Shown: piece by piece, positions 48,999 to 58,632 of the stretch
Numbering within the stretch: position 1 is the first letter of the stretch
How the letters are laid out: every line of letters begins with the position of its first letter
NCBI RefSeq assembly: GCF_024346755.1
Contig: NZ_AP024861.1
Location: 806,001 to 870,000 of the forward strand
Direction of reading: 5' to 3'
Length of the DNA: 64,000 nt
From: Vibrio aerogenes
GTDB taxonomy: Bacteria; Pseudomonadota; Gammaproteobacteria; Enterobacterales; Vibrionaceae
The notes under the pieces: generated by a model
Seen by the model: the letters and a program-made list of their open reading frames with translations, nothing else
The model's database searches: none
Told to the model about the DNA's origin: nothing
Program-made: the position numbers and the translations under genes

Positions 48999-51034
48999 TC
49001 AGTCAGCGCTATAGCTCTTGTTTTGAATAAATATCTTTTCTACCTCTTGTCTCGGCAGTGGACGATAAAAATGAAACCCCTGAATCGAGTGACATTGAAG
49101 GTTTGACAGTAAAATGGCCTGTTGTTGAGTTTCGACGCCTTCTGCGACCACATTGAGCTTCAGGGATTTTCCCAGATTGATGATATTTTCAATCACAGTA
49201 ATTTGTTTGGGCAGCAGATCAATTTCAGTAATGAATGCCCGGTCAATTTTCAATTCATCGATCGGGAAACGGGCAAGATAAGAGAGTGACGAATAACCCG
49301 TACCAAAGTCATCAATGGAGAGAGTAAAGCCCAGTTTTTTTATCGCATTCAGCATCTCAATGGTGTAATCACTGTCACTCATCACTGCACTTTCGGTTAG
49401 CTCAAAGGTAATACAGGATGGGTCCAGTTGCGTTGAACGAAGCAGCTTTTCCATGAAGTTAATTAACTGAGGATTACCAAACTGCTCCGGTGACAGATTG
49501 ATAGCAACCGGCCCTGGAAGAATTCCCTTCTGTTTCCAGCGTTTAACGGTTGAAAACACATCCCGCATGACAACCCGGCCAAGATGTTCGATTAACCCTG
49601 CTTTTTCTGCAACGGGGATAAAAGAGCCGGGACTGATATATCCTTCCACCGGGTGCTTCCAGCGAACGAGTGCTTCTGCGCCATTAATACTATAGTTCCG
49701 GGCATTGACTTTAGGCTGATACCAGACTTCCAGACTACTCTGCTGCAGTGCTTTTTGTAGTTCAATTTCCAGCCACAACCGGGTTCTTGCTTCTTTATTC
49801 ATTTGCGAGCTGAAGCGAATCATCCGGTTTCTTCCCCTGGCTTTTGCTTCATACATCGCGGTATCTGCATTTTGCAGTAAGATTCTTGCGTCGCAGCCAT
49901 CTCCCGGATAGTTCACACTTCCGATCGAGCAGGCAAGCCTTTTGCTGAAATAGTTCAGATCAAATGGCTGATTAATCAGAGATATAATCCGTTCTGACAG
50001 CATTTCAGCGGTTCGTGACTTATCAGGCTCCGGAAGAATTAAACCAAATTCATCTGCTCCCAGATGACCCAGAATGGCATCCGGGGGTAAAAGCCGCTTC
50101 AGACGAAATGCGACCTCTCTGATGACTTTGTCACCAATGTGGTGTCCAAGAGAGTCATTGATATTTTTAAAGTTATCAATATCAAGATACAGCATCACCA
50201 ATGGTCTTTTGTCGGCGATTAGCATGTCCAGCCGTTTGGCAAAACCGGAGCGGTTATATAAACCAGTGAGTTGATCGATATGTGCATCGATACTCCCTGA
50301 ATCAGATTTATTCTCCTCTTGAGGAGACAACATGACAAAAAAAGCCGTATTCCCGAACAGTAATGTTTTCTCAACCCGGAGAGAGAGCTTCGGTGCTAAT
50401 TCCGGTAGTGACTTTGCTGTGCAGATGACCGAATGGCAACTGGTCCGAAAATTTGTTTCATTGATAGTGAAGGGTTTTTGATTTGATGAATTGATGAACA
50501 GATCAGAGATCATTTCACCATATAAGTCAGATGGTGATTTATACCCCAGAAGATTTGCAGCAATTTGATTACATGAAATAATTTCATTGTTTTCGATAAA
50601 GAGCACGCCTTCATTCAGAATATTCAGTAACTGAGAGAATTTTGTCTCGGATTCTTCAGCATGATGAACCAAAGCATGGGATTCTGAAATATCAAGCGCC
50701 TGAAAAACAACCTGACTGATACCTTGTTCAGAAATAACTGGTGTCAGAGAAATATAAAGTGTTATTTCAGTCGCGGCATGATGAAGAGAAAGCGTGGTTT
50801 CAATGACCTCTCCCTTAAAAGCTTTTTGATAGTAGCTCCGGAGTTGCTGATAATAAGATTCACCAAAGACCTGAGTGTCATTCTTACCAATAAGTGCTTC
50901 CGGAGAGAGCCTGGCAATCCGGCTGTAACGGTCATTCACCATCACATAGTTGTGCTGTTCATCGAGGACGGCAAAAAAAATGGACTACGTGACGTTAATT
51001 CTGTAAACCACTGTTTAAACTTTTGTGAAACCAT
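48999..51034 (-). CDS. rocS: PAS-GGDEF-EAL c-di-GMP protein, RocS-like, frameshifted at an 8-base T tract
   Basis: Two PAS-like sensor regions, a GGDEF domain with GADEF at its active site, and an EAL domain with intact EAL, ELTES, DDFGTG, KIDRAF and AEGVET motifs, so it is most likely a phosphodiesterase whose cyclase domain may be regulatory. The uninterrupted frame covers 48999-50945 (648 codons), but the natural beginning (MVSQKFKQWFTELTSRSPFF, from ATG at 51034) lies in another frame. The two join if the minus-strand T8 tract (50973-50980) were T9 or T6: the protein would then read on into AVLDEQHNYVMVND, a normal PAS strand. As given, the N-terminal frame stops after about 30 codons. 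Position beside ubiUV matches V. cholerae rocS (VC0653) as I recall. Confidence 0.8.
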
Positions 51035-51212
51035 GCCAATTAATTTTGCTCCAACATGTGGCCTGCTCTGCTCTATATACAGAATGCTCAACTATAACTA
51101 TGTTTGTCTCATTAGTGAAGCATATACCGTATTTATTGATTCATAACAGCAACCAGGAAGATCTGTTTCGTTATGATTGATTCTATTTCATCAACGTTAA
51201 CGGATAAAGCTA
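51035..51212. other. Divergent region between rocS-like gene and ubiT
   Basis: 178 bp. TTGAT-TCAT-AACAG at 51136-51149 is a half-good FNR-type site (second half 3/5). A perfect TTGAT/ATCAA dyad at 51177-51194 has an 8-nt spacer, wrong for FNR. Confidence 0.35.
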
Positions 51213-51782
51213 GTGCTTAACAAGATTCATACATACATTGTGCAAAATGCAGCATCATTTTTGCGATCTCCGATTCATTTAATCCCTAATTTCTTGCAAC
51301 GTCAGTTACTTTTAGATGGATTGAACATGGTTTTTAAAGAAGCACTGGAAGACGGCGATTTTGAATTTCTGGAAAATAAGTGGCTGAAAGTTGAAGTGAA
51401 AGATCTGGATGTTTTCTGGATGATTAGTTTTGATGGCACTCGTTTTGTTGTCTCTGATCAGCCCATCTCTGAGGGAATTGCTGCTGACGCAAACTTCCGG
51501 GGAAATCTGAATGACTTTATTTTAATTGCCGGGCGTAAAGAAGACCCGGATACCCTATTTTTTCAGAGAAGACTGGTGATTGAAGGTGATACTGAGTTTG
51601 GGCTGGAAGTGAAAAACGTCATTGATGGTGTTGATTTGGATACCCTTCCGGCAATTTTAAAAACTTTATTGGGGCAATTATCTGATTTCGTGTATAAAGG
51701 GGTCCGATCAGGTCAACAGCACAGTGAAGGAATTGATCATGTTAATACGTACAGAGGCTCCGGCGGACATCTTACCAATTGA
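51213..51782 (+). CDS. ubiT: Ubiquinone biosynthesis accessory factor UbiT (SCP2 domain)
   Basis: Lipid-binding SCP2-fold protein required with UbiUV for anaerobic ubiquinone synthesis. 189 residues: IHLIPNFLQRQLLLDGLNMVF, then ENKWLKVEVKDL and the SCP2 core with RKEDPDTLFFQRRLVIEGDTE (shortened: DPDTLFFQRRLVIEGDTE). GTG start at 51213 with a weak ribosome site. Its end overlaps yhbS by 44 nt. Confidence 0.9.
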   Translation: MLNKIHTYIVQNAASFLRSPIHLIPNFLQRQLLLDGLNMVFKEALEDGDFEFLENKWLKVEVKDLDVFWMISFDGTRFVVSDQPISEGIAADANFRGNLNDFILIAGRKEDPDTLFFQRRLVIEGDTEFGLEVKNVIDGVDLDTLPAILKTLLGQLSDFVYKGVRSGQQHSEGIDHVNTYRGSGGHLTN

Positions 51783-52248
51783 TCGTTTGCTGCGTTCATT
51801 GCCCGGGAAAGCGCAGGATGCAGATATCGTATCTGCTGCAAGAGAGCAGGGGTTGATTACACTCTCTCTTGTTGCCTGTCAGGATGATGGTGAAATTATA
51901 GGTTATGCACTGTTTACCCCGCTTCAGGAGAACGGGCATTATCAGAACTGGCAATATCTGGCTTTACTGGTTGTTCATCCGGAATTTGTTCAGGCTGAAA
52001 AAATCCTGATAGAGGATGGTCTGAATATGTTATTAGAGCTGGGTTATCCTGCCTGTACCGCATATGGTGATTCTGAGCTCTACCGTACTTTTGGTTTTGT
52101 TCCCGCCTCTCATTTTGATTTAAATACATCCGGTTCGATTGAGCCAGATAATCTGCTGATTTTTGAACTGGCAGAGGGAGTGGCTCAACAGAGTGATGAA
52201 CTGATCGAGATGCAGAACCCGGTGACATTGCGTCATATTCTGAACTGA
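51739..52248 (+). CDS. yhbS: GNAT family N-acetyltransferase YhbS
   Basis: Predicted acetyl-CoA-dependent acyltransferase, 169 residues. Begins MLIRTEAPAD like E. coli YhbS; GNAT strands LITLSLVACQDDGEIIGYALF and the later FGF(V) motif in LYRTFGFVPASHFDL are present, but the acetyl-CoA loop (HPEFVQAEKILIEDGL) lacks the canonical QxxGxG/A. The start at 51739 has AAGGA nine bases upstream. Overlaps ubiT; substrate unknown. Confidence 0.85.
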   Translation: MLIRTEAPADILPIDRLLRSLPGKAQDADIVSAAREQGLITLSLVACQDDGEIIGYALFTPLQENGHYQNWQYLALLVVHPEFVQAEKILIEDGLNMLLELGYPACTAYGDSELYRTFGFVPASHFDLNTSGSIEPDNLLIFELAEGVAQQSDELIEMQNPVTLRHILN

Positions 52249-52310
52249 GCACTTCTTCTTGTCTGTGAATTTTGTTAGGATTTGCCCTGAATAATGTCAG
52301 GAATATCAAT

Positions 52311-52721
52311 ATGAGCTTTCGTCAGCAGGATTACCTTCAGGAAATGGGGATCCAGCGGTGGATATTACACCGGCCACAACTTGTTCATGGTGTGTCATCA
52401 CAGACAGTCGATCTGGAAGATTCATGTCAGTTGCTGATAGTCAGCCCTGTATTACCTGAAGGAAAGTTTGCCACTTTATTTGAGAAAGTATTGAAAAGTT
52501 TCTCTGTTGCGGCAGATGAATCTATGTATATCCATCCCGAAAATTTACATCGTCTTGGTAAACATGCTCTGAAATGGGTATGGTTTGCCGGGTGTCAGCC
52601 TGTTGAAGGCATCGCGCCCAGACAGTTAGTTTCCCCGTTACTCAGCCTGATTGAAGGGAACCCGCTTCACCGGAGAGAGTTATGGCGTCAGATCTGTGCT
52701 TATCAGGAATCCGATGTATGA
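52311..52721 (+). CDS. holD: DNA polymerase III psi subunit HolD
   Basis: Bridges the clamp loader and chi subunit, linking polymerase III to SSB. 136 residues; YLQEMGIQRWILHRPQ at the N-terminus and NPLHRRELWRQICAYE-like end (RRELWRQICAYQ) match E. coli HolD. AGGA eight bases before the ATG. Stop and rimI start overlap (ATGA). Confidence 0.92.
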   Translation: MSFRQQDYLQEMGIQRWILHRPQLVHGVSSQTVDLEDSCQLLIVSPVLPEGKFATLFEKVLKSFSVAADESMYIHPENLHRLGKHALKWVWFAGCQPVEGIAPRQLVSPLLSLIEGNPLHRRELWRQICAYQESDV

Positions 52722-53161
52722 AGACTCAGATTGTTCCGGTTGAGTCCCGGCACCTTGCTCGTATCATCGCCATTGAATCCCGTGCTCATCAATTTCCCTG
52801 GAAAGATGCCATGCTGCAAAACCTTGAAGGCCGCGGAGCCTTTAATTTTGCGCTGTTGGTCAATGATGAGGTGATTGGTTATTTTTATGCGCAGAATATT
52901 GTTGGGGAAGTCACATTACTCAATATTGCAGTCGATCCTGATTATCAGGGAAAAAGATACGGCGAGCGTTTGATGCGCTATTTTCTTGACTATTGTGAAG
53001 TGCAGAAGGCCGAGAGTGTCTGGCTTGAAGTCCGGGAAAGCAATTTATCTGCTTATGCGCTCTATCTTAAATTTGATTTCCATGAGGTCGATCGACGGGT
53101 TGGCTATTATCCGGCCCGTCAGGGCCGGGAAGATGCGCTGATCATGAGTTATTTTTTCTGA
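52718..53161 (+). CDS. rimI: Ribosomal protein S18-alanine N-acetyltransferase RimI
   Basis: GNAT enzyme that acetylates the N-terminal alanine of S18. 147 residues. ESRAHQFPWKDAM, LLNIAVDPDYQGKRYGERLM (acetyl-CoA loop QGKRYG) and LEVRESNLSAYALYLKFDF are diagnostic. Translationally coupled to holD, the conserved holD-rimI pair. Confidence 0.94.
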   Translation: MKTQIVPVESRHLARIIAIESRAHQFPWKDAMLQNLEGRGAFNFALLVNDEVIGYFYAQNIVGEVTLLNIAVDPDYQGKRYGERLMRYFLDYCEVQKAESVWLEVRESNLSAYALYLKFDFHEVDRRVGYYPARQGREDALIMSYFF

Positions 53162-53164
53162 AGC

Positions 53165-53220
53165 ACACTCAGTTATCTGAGTGTTCTGATTCTTCCGGAG
53201 CACTTCCGGTATTTTTCTTT
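53165..53220 (+). terminator. Tandem hairpins after rimI
   Basis: ACACTCAG/CTGAGTGT (53165-53184) and CCGGA/TCCGG (53195-53209); the second is followed by TATTTTTCTTTTT and is the likely terminator. Confidence 0.7.
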
Positions 53221-53354
53221 TTGGTCAATCTTTCTTTTTGAGCAATCAGGGACACGTTTTTTCATCCCCGTCAGGATATAAGTTGTATACCCCATCAACT
53301 CTCGCTGAACATGCGTCATGCGATCACCTGGGGATATTAAATATTGTTTCTGAG

Positions 53355-54512
53355 ATGAAAAGGTCTGATGTGAAAAGATCCGGCAGGAAAAAACAAAAAC
53401 GTTTGCCAATCATTGTTGCCACTCTGTTTTTTATGGTCATTGTTGGCTTGATTATGATTTTGGCAGCTCAAAGTCATGCGCCCCTTCAGCCAGTGAAACC
53501 TGGGTATCAGCCGGTGACTGTGTTTGAAGCAACAGCCCGCAGTTATCGTCCCGTGCTGACTTTGTTTGGTACAACTTTTCCCCGCTGGCAGTCTGAGGTG
53601 AAAGCTCAGACGACCGGTCAGGTGACATGGCTGGATGTTGATGCTGAACCCGGCGTACTGGTACCTGAATCACAGACTCTCGTCCGGCTTGAGACGACAG
53701 CACTGCAAGCTGGTGTTGCCAGTGCCCATAGTGCGGTGAAACAGGCCGAACTGGCTCTGGAGCGTGAGCAACATGAACAGACCGTGGCTGTAAAAATGCT
53801 TTCATCAGACAAAGCGCCTGCATATGCCCGGCGGATCCCCCAGCTGGCAGCTGCAAAAGCCGGTTTGTTGCAGGCAGAAAAATTGTACACCAATGCCAGA
53901 AAGCAGTTGAATGATGCTGTGATCAAAGCGCCGTTCGATGCCATTATTTTGTCCCGGCAGGTGAATCCGTCTCAGTATGTTGAGCGTGGACAAACTGTGT
54001 TTGAAATTGCCGCCAGTCATGTGCTGGATATCAAAGTACCTGTGCCGGAGCGAGACTGGCGGCGGCTGCAACAAGTTTTACCACTGGCGAAAATTGAAAT
54101 CGCCAGTCAGCATCATCGCTGGCCGGCAAGTTTCCGCTATCTTTCTCCGCAACTGGATCGTGTAACCCGGCAACGGCAACTGATTCTGACTGTATCAAAG
54201 CCTTTTGATAAAAGCCCGCAACTTCTGTTGCATCAACAGGTGCGGGTTTATGTTCAACTGGCTGTTTCTCCGGTTGCGATGAGAATTCCGGCGACTGCAC
54301 TGACCCGTGATGGTCAGGTATGGACAGTCAATACGGATAACCGCCTGGTCCGGGAAGATGTCACATTGCTGGAGGAACAAAAACGCTGGGTTTGGGTTGT
54401 CTTTTCCGGTGAGCCACAACGTATCAGGCATGTTGTCGTCTATCCCCTGATTTCTATGTTGCCCGGACAAGAAGTCATGCCTGAAACTTCTCAGGTGGAG
54501 GATGTCCAATGA
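53355..54512 (+). CDS. RND efflux periplasmic adaptor (HlyD/MFP family)
   Basis: Membrane-fusion protein of a tripartite pump. About 385 residues: N-terminal basic tail and anchor helix (about 18-40), lipoyl-like halves (VKAQTTGQVTWLDVDAEPGVLV and NDAVIKAPFDAIILSRQVNP, each in shortened form), alpha-helical hairpin between, beta-barrel after. ATG at 53355; a GTG five codons later also has a ribosome site. Overlaps the RND gene by 4 nt. No outer-membrane channel gene is nearby, so it likely uses TolC (inference). Confidence 0.88.
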   Translation: MKRSDVKRSGRKKQKRLPIIVATLFFMVIVGLIMILAAQSHAPLQPVKPGYQPVTVFEATARSYRPVLTLFGTTFPRWQSEVKAQTTGQVTWLDVDAEPGVLVPESQTLVRLETTALQAGVASAHSAVKQAELALEREQHEQTVAVKMLSSDKAPAYARRIPQLAAAKAGLLQAEKLYTNARKQLNDAVIKAPFDAIILSRQVNPSQYVERGQTVFEIAASHVLDIKVPVPERDWRRLQQVLPLAKIEIASQHHRWPASFRYLSPQLDRVTRQRQLILTVSKPFDKSPQLLLHQQVRVYVQLAVSPVAMRIPATALTRDGQVWTVNTDNRLVREDVTLLEEQKRWVWVVFSGEPQRIRHVVVYPLISMLPGQEVMPETSQVEDVQ

Positions 54513-57500
54513 AAACATTGACCCGGTGGTTCATTGATAATCCGGTGGCAGCCAACCTGATCATGGTCGCAGTGATTGCTGCTGGAATATTGTCATTCTA
54601 TCAGCTCAGGGTGGAATCTTTTCCCCAGATAGCGCCTTCAGGACTCACTATTGAAGTGGTTTATCCCGGCGGAACGGCCAGACAAATCGATCAGGTAGTG
54701 ACGCAGCGGATTGAAGAAGCCATCAGTGATATCGCGGGTATTAAACGGATTGTCAGTCAGTCGAAGGAAGGGATTTCGCTTGTCAGGGTCAGAAAAACAA
54801 CCACGACTGATTTAAATCAGCTGATTGAAGAGGTTCGGAACCGGGTGAATGCAATGACAAACCTGCCGTTGATGGCTGAACGTCCGTTGGTCAGCCGGGA
54901 TGAATTTACCAATCTTGCTGCATTTGTGGTGGTTTCCGGCCCTGAGTCTGATACAGCATTACAACCTGTTGCCCGAAGTATTGAGCAGGCGTTAAAAAAG
55001 AATCCCAAAATATCTGAGGTTGAAAACTGGGGCAGACGCCAGCCTCTGCTGGTCATTGAGCCAGATACAGAAAAGCTGCGGGAAACCGGCCTGAGTCCGG
55101 GTGAGCTTGCCGGGAAAATACAACGGATGTCACTGGAGTCCCGAAGTGGCTTTTTAAAAAGCAACCGGGGCAAAATGATCCTGAAGGGAGATGGGTATGC
55201 CGATGACTTGATCAAACTGAAGCACCTGGTGATTTCGTCTTCTCCTGAAGGACAGCTTACATTGAGTGATGTGGCTTCGGTTAAGCGTGATTATGCGGTG
55301 ACGGATTCCATTGTCAGAAATAATGGGCAGAATGCGATTGCTTTGCTGGTGAGTACCAGCCAGCGGGATAATCTGCTGGAGGTCAGTCAGGCAATTCATC
55401 ATACCTTAGCGCTCGAACAGCGGCGGCTGCCTGATCAGGTTCAGGTATCAGTGATGGCAGATATGGCGCCCTATATCCAGGATCAGTTGCATCGGTTAGG
55501 GAGTAATGCATTTCAGGGATTACTGATTGTGCTGGTGTTACTTGGACTATTTTTAAATCTGAGAATGGCTTTTTGGGTCGGGGCCGGGATTCCATTTGCG
55601 TTATGTGGCACGCTCGCGGCGATGAACTGGCTGGATAACAGTATAAACGATATCACTCTGTTTGGTTTCATTCTTGTACTCGGTATTCTTGTGGATGATG
55701 CGGTGGTTGTTGGTGAAGGTATTTATTCTGCCCGGCGGCGTTATTCCAATCCGGCAAAGGCTGCATTACATGGTGTTCATTCTGTTTCTGTTGCCACGAT
55801 TTTTGGTGTTTTGACGACTATCGCTGCATTTTCTCCGATGTTGTGGATCAAAAATGATCTGGCCCGGCTACTGGCTGGTTTTTCCTCCGTGGTTATTTTT
55901 GCACTGTTATTCTCACTCATCGAAAGTAAGTTTATTTTACCTTCCCATCTGGGCAATGAGCGGCATCGGTTGCCGGAGATGAAATGGCTGGTCAGGATAC
56001 AAAACTATTGTCAGCAAGGTTTGGTGGTTTTTAATCAGAAGATTTACCGCCCGTGTCTGATCAAAGCACTCAAGTATCCGGTGACGACGCTGCTCGGATT
56101 ATTTGCTCTGGTGGTTCTGGCTTATGGATTGTGGGCAACGAATGTTATTCGCAGTGGCGTATTTCCTGAAATTCCTGGTCGGTATATCTCTGCTAAAGTG
56201 GCTTTGCAGGAAGGTGCATCTTTGCCATTACAAAAAAAAGTGATGTCATATCTTGAGCAGACAGCACTGACCCTGAATCAGACGTTGCAGACACAATACT
56301 CGCTTGAAGCGAAGCCAATCACCAACCTGCTCGCATGGTCGGATGGAGAGGGATATGTTGAGGTAACAGCTGAACTGACACAAGAAGCTTTGACGACGCT
56401 GCCCGCTAACCGTATTTTGGATCAATGGCGGCGCGAATCCGGCCGGATTGAGGGGGCTTATTCAGTGCGTTTCTCTGCTGCTGATGAGCCCGCAGGCGGA
56501 ACGTCTGTTGCCGTCATATCACAAGATCGGGAACTGGCCATACAGGCAGTACAGGCATTGAAACCTGTATTAGCCGGTTTGCCGGGCGTCTCTGATATCT
56601 ATGATGATGGCAATGGCGGGCAATTTCAGGCGCGTCTGAAACTGAATGAATCCGGTTATCTGGCAGGGATGACTCAAGCTGATCTGGCTCGTCTGGCCGG
56701 GGAGGATTTTGGTCAGAAGGAACTCTACCGCTTATTGGATCATGGTCAGGAAATTAAGGTGGTGATGCATTATCCAGAGCGCCTGAAACAGACCACCAAA
56801 CAGCTGCTGAGTTCAGCGGTGATTTTACCTGATGGTCAGTCTGTTGCCCTCGGAGATATTGCCACGTTGTCTTTTGAGCGGACGCCGGAAACAATCTACC
56901 GGCGTCATCGTGAGCAGGTGGTGAATTTACACTGGAAACAGAACCGGGATATTCAGTCGCCGGAACAAACAATTCAGCAGTTGTCTGTGGTGATCAGGCA
57001 CACAGAGGAACGTTATCCGGGGGTGACGATTCAGGCTTCTGGTGAGTTTGAAGAAATCGGCGAGGTACAGTCGGGTTTTCGTTCTGCATTGATGATTACA
57101 GTGCTGCTTATTTACATACTGCTGGCTGTTCCCCTGAAATCCTACTGGCAGCCGTTACTGATCATGTCTGTGATTCCGTTTGGTTTTGCCGGGGCAATCT
57201 TCGGACATTTCCTGATGGATATACAAATCAGTGTGTTATCGATGTTTGGTATGTTGGCTATGGCGGGGATTGTCATCAATGATTCTCTTGTACTGATGAC
57301 CCGGTTTAATCAGTATTATCGTGCGGGCATGCCGTTGGCCCGCTCGTTGATTGTGACGGGAACCAGCCGTTTCCGGGCGGTATTTCTGACCACAGTTACA
57401 ACGGTTTGTGGTTTGCTGCCGTTATTCAATGAACAGGCAGAACAGGCTCAGTATCTTAAACCCGCAGCTGTTTCTTTAGTCTTTGGGGAATTGTTTGCTA

Positions 57501-57562
57501 CAGGCGTAACATTGATACTGATTCCTGTGCTTTTAGGCATATTTACCCCCAGGATAAAGTGA
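54509..57562 (+). CDS. RND family efflux transporter (AcrB/MexF superfamily)
   Basis: Inner-membrane proton-driven pump, 1017 residues, twelve helices in two repeats with two large periplasmic loops. N-terminus MKTLTRWFIDNPVAANLIM; proton-relay Asp-Asp pair in TM4 (GILVDDAVVVGEG); second-half match GIVINDSLVLMTRFNQ. Substrate cannot be predicted. Coupled to the adaptor gene; an AraC-type regulator follows 124 nt downstream on the same strand. Confidence 0.92.
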   Translation: MKTLTRWFIDNPVAANLIMVAVIAAGILSFYQLRVESFPQIAPSGLTIEVVYPGGTARQIDQVVTQRIEEAISDIAGIKRIVSQSKEGISLVRVRKTTTTDLNQLIEEVRNRVNAMTNLPLMAERPLVSRDEFTNLAAFVVVSGPESDTALQPVARSIEQALKKNPKISEVENWGRRQPLLVIEPDTEKLRETGLSPGELAGKIQRMSLESRSGFLKSNRGKMILKGDGYADDLIKLKHLVISSSPEGQLTLSDVASVKRDYAVTDSIVRNNGQNAIALLVSTSQRDNLLEVSQAIHHTLALEQRRLPDQVQVSVMADMAPYIQDQLHRLGSNAFQGLLIVLVLLGLFLNLRMAFWVGAGIPFALCGTLAAMNWLDNSINDITLFGFILVLGILVDDAVVVGEGIYSARRRYSNPAKAALHGVHSVSVATIFGVLTTIAAFSPMLWIKNDLARLLAGFSSVVIFALLFSLIESKFILPSHLGNERHRLPEMKWLVRIQNYCQQGLVVFNQKIYRPCLIKALKYPVTTLLGLFALVVLAYGLWATNVIRSGVFPEIPGRYISAKVALQEGASLPLQKKVMSYLEQTALTLNQTLQTQYSLEAKPITNLLAWSDGEGYVEVTAELTQEALTTLPANRILDQWRRESGRIEGAYSVRFSAADEPAGGTSVAVISQDRELAIQAVQALKPVLAGLPGVSDIYDDGNGGQFQARLKLNESGYLAGMTQADLARLAGEDFGQKELYRLLDHGQEIKVVMHYPERLKQTTKQLLSSAVILPDGQSVALGDIATLSFERTPETIYRRHREQVVNLHWKQNRDIQSPEQTIQQLSVVIRHTEERYPGVTIQASGEFEEIGEVQSGFRSALMITVLLIYILLAVPLKSYWQPLLIMSVIPFGFAGAIFGHFLMDIQISVLSMFGMLAMAGIVINDSLVLMTRFNQYYRAGMPLARSLIVTGTSRFRAVFLTTVTTVCGLLPLFNEQAEQAQYLKPAAVSLVFGELFATGVTLILIPVLLGIFTPRIK

Positions 57563-57686
57563 TTTGCCTGAGCCCGGATTGTCTTTTTAAAAAGGTTGTC
57601 CGGGTTAAAGGTGGTGTGTCATTGATTTTATTCAGTCTGGCTTGCATAGTTAACGGATAATCTGAGATCATTTTTCGCTGGTGGGT

Positions 57687-58583
57687 ATGTCTGAGTTCTC
57701 TGGTCATCCTTATATTCTGGTCCCTGAATTTGCTTTATTGTCGTCTTTACCGGCGCATCAGGTAAAGCGTTTTGAGACAGCTCTTGCCCTGATGCACAGC
57801 GAGTCTGGTCAGCAGCTTTGCTGGGAGCAAATTGCTGAACAGAGCGCGATTTCCCCTTATCATTTTCATCGTCAGTTTACTCAGGTGTTTCACGAAACTC
57901 CCGGTCAGTATCTGAGCCGGGTGCGATTGCAGCGTGCGGTGTCTTTGTTATTAAGTTCTCCCGGACAAAAAATTACTGAAGTTGCTTTTGCCACCGGATA
58001 TTCATCATCTCAGGCTTTGGCGAAAGTCATCAAAAGAGAGTTGGGTTTAACCGCCAGAGCTGTGCGACAACTGGCAAAGACCGGGACACCGGATGAAACG
58101 GCAGCGTTATTATCAAGGTTATCTCATCCTGCCGGGTCGGATTCCTCCGAATATCAGATGGCGTACGACTTACCTTGTGAGCGGATCTGGTATCCGGCCA
58201 GACATATCAGGAAACAGCACAGACCCGACTTTGACTGGGATGAGATTATACAAAACTGGCAGCCATCCTGTCGGAAACTGTGTTGTGTTACACCCATCGC
58301 TGATTTGGAGCGTCCATGGCAGGAAATGCGCTATACCGCCGGAGTGATTCAGGAATCCGGGATTTCTTCTGATATCACTTTGCCTGAAGGCGATTATTTT
58401 TGTGCTTTGGTTTGCCTGACTTCAGATGTTGCTTATATTGCCGCGATTGAAAGCTTGTTTGAGCAGGCTGCCTCATATGGATACAAAATCGATGAGGGTG
58501 GCTGCTTGATTGAACAGGTTATTGAAGTCGAACCCGGAGAACTGGGTCGCGTGACCTTCATGTTTCAGTGTTTGTTGAAATAG
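57687..58583 (+). CDS. AraC family regulator with GyrI-like effector domain
   Basis: About 298 residues. The AraC/XylS double helix-turn-helix is N-terminal (about 25-125: CWEQIAEQSAISPYHFHRQF and ITEVAFATGYSSSQALAKVIK in shortened form), followed by a GyrI/Rob-type ligand-binding fold (about 160-298). This order resembles Rob and SoxS/MarA relatives that activate efflux. Start at ATG 57687 (GGTGGG upstream); a GTG two codons earlier is possible. Likely regulates the RND genes just upstream, by position. Confidence 0.88.
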   Translation: MSEFSGHPYILVPEFALLSSLPAHQVKRFETALALMHSESGQQLCWEQIAEQSAISPYHFHRQFTQVFHETPGQYLSRVRLQRAVSLLLSSPGQKITEVAFATGYSSSQALAKVIKRELGLTARAVRQLAKTGTPDETAALLSRLSHPAGSDSSEYQMAYDLPCERIWYPARHIRKQHRPDFDWDEIIQNWQPSCRKLCCVTPIADLERPWQEMRYTAGVIQESGISSDITLPEGDYFCALVCLTSDVAYIAAIESLFEQAASYGYKIDEGGCLIEQVIEVEPGELGRVTFMFQCLLK

Positions 58584-58608
58584 TACATGCTCAGATATTC
58601 AGCAGGAT

Positions 58609-58632
58609 GAATCGTCAGATGATTCGGTTTTT
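58609..58632 (+). terminator. Terminator after AraC-family gene
   Basis: GAATC/GATTC stem with a 7-nt loop, then GGTTTTTT. Modest stem. Confidence 0.6.

Noticed and set aside
51177..51194. TTGAT/ATCAA dyad before ubiT considered as an FNR site
   Set aside because: Spacer is 8 nt rather than 4.
57571..57606. CCCGGA/TCCGGG hairpin after the RND gene as terminator
   Set aside because: The stem is interrupted by a large internal loop and no T run follows; left unassigned.
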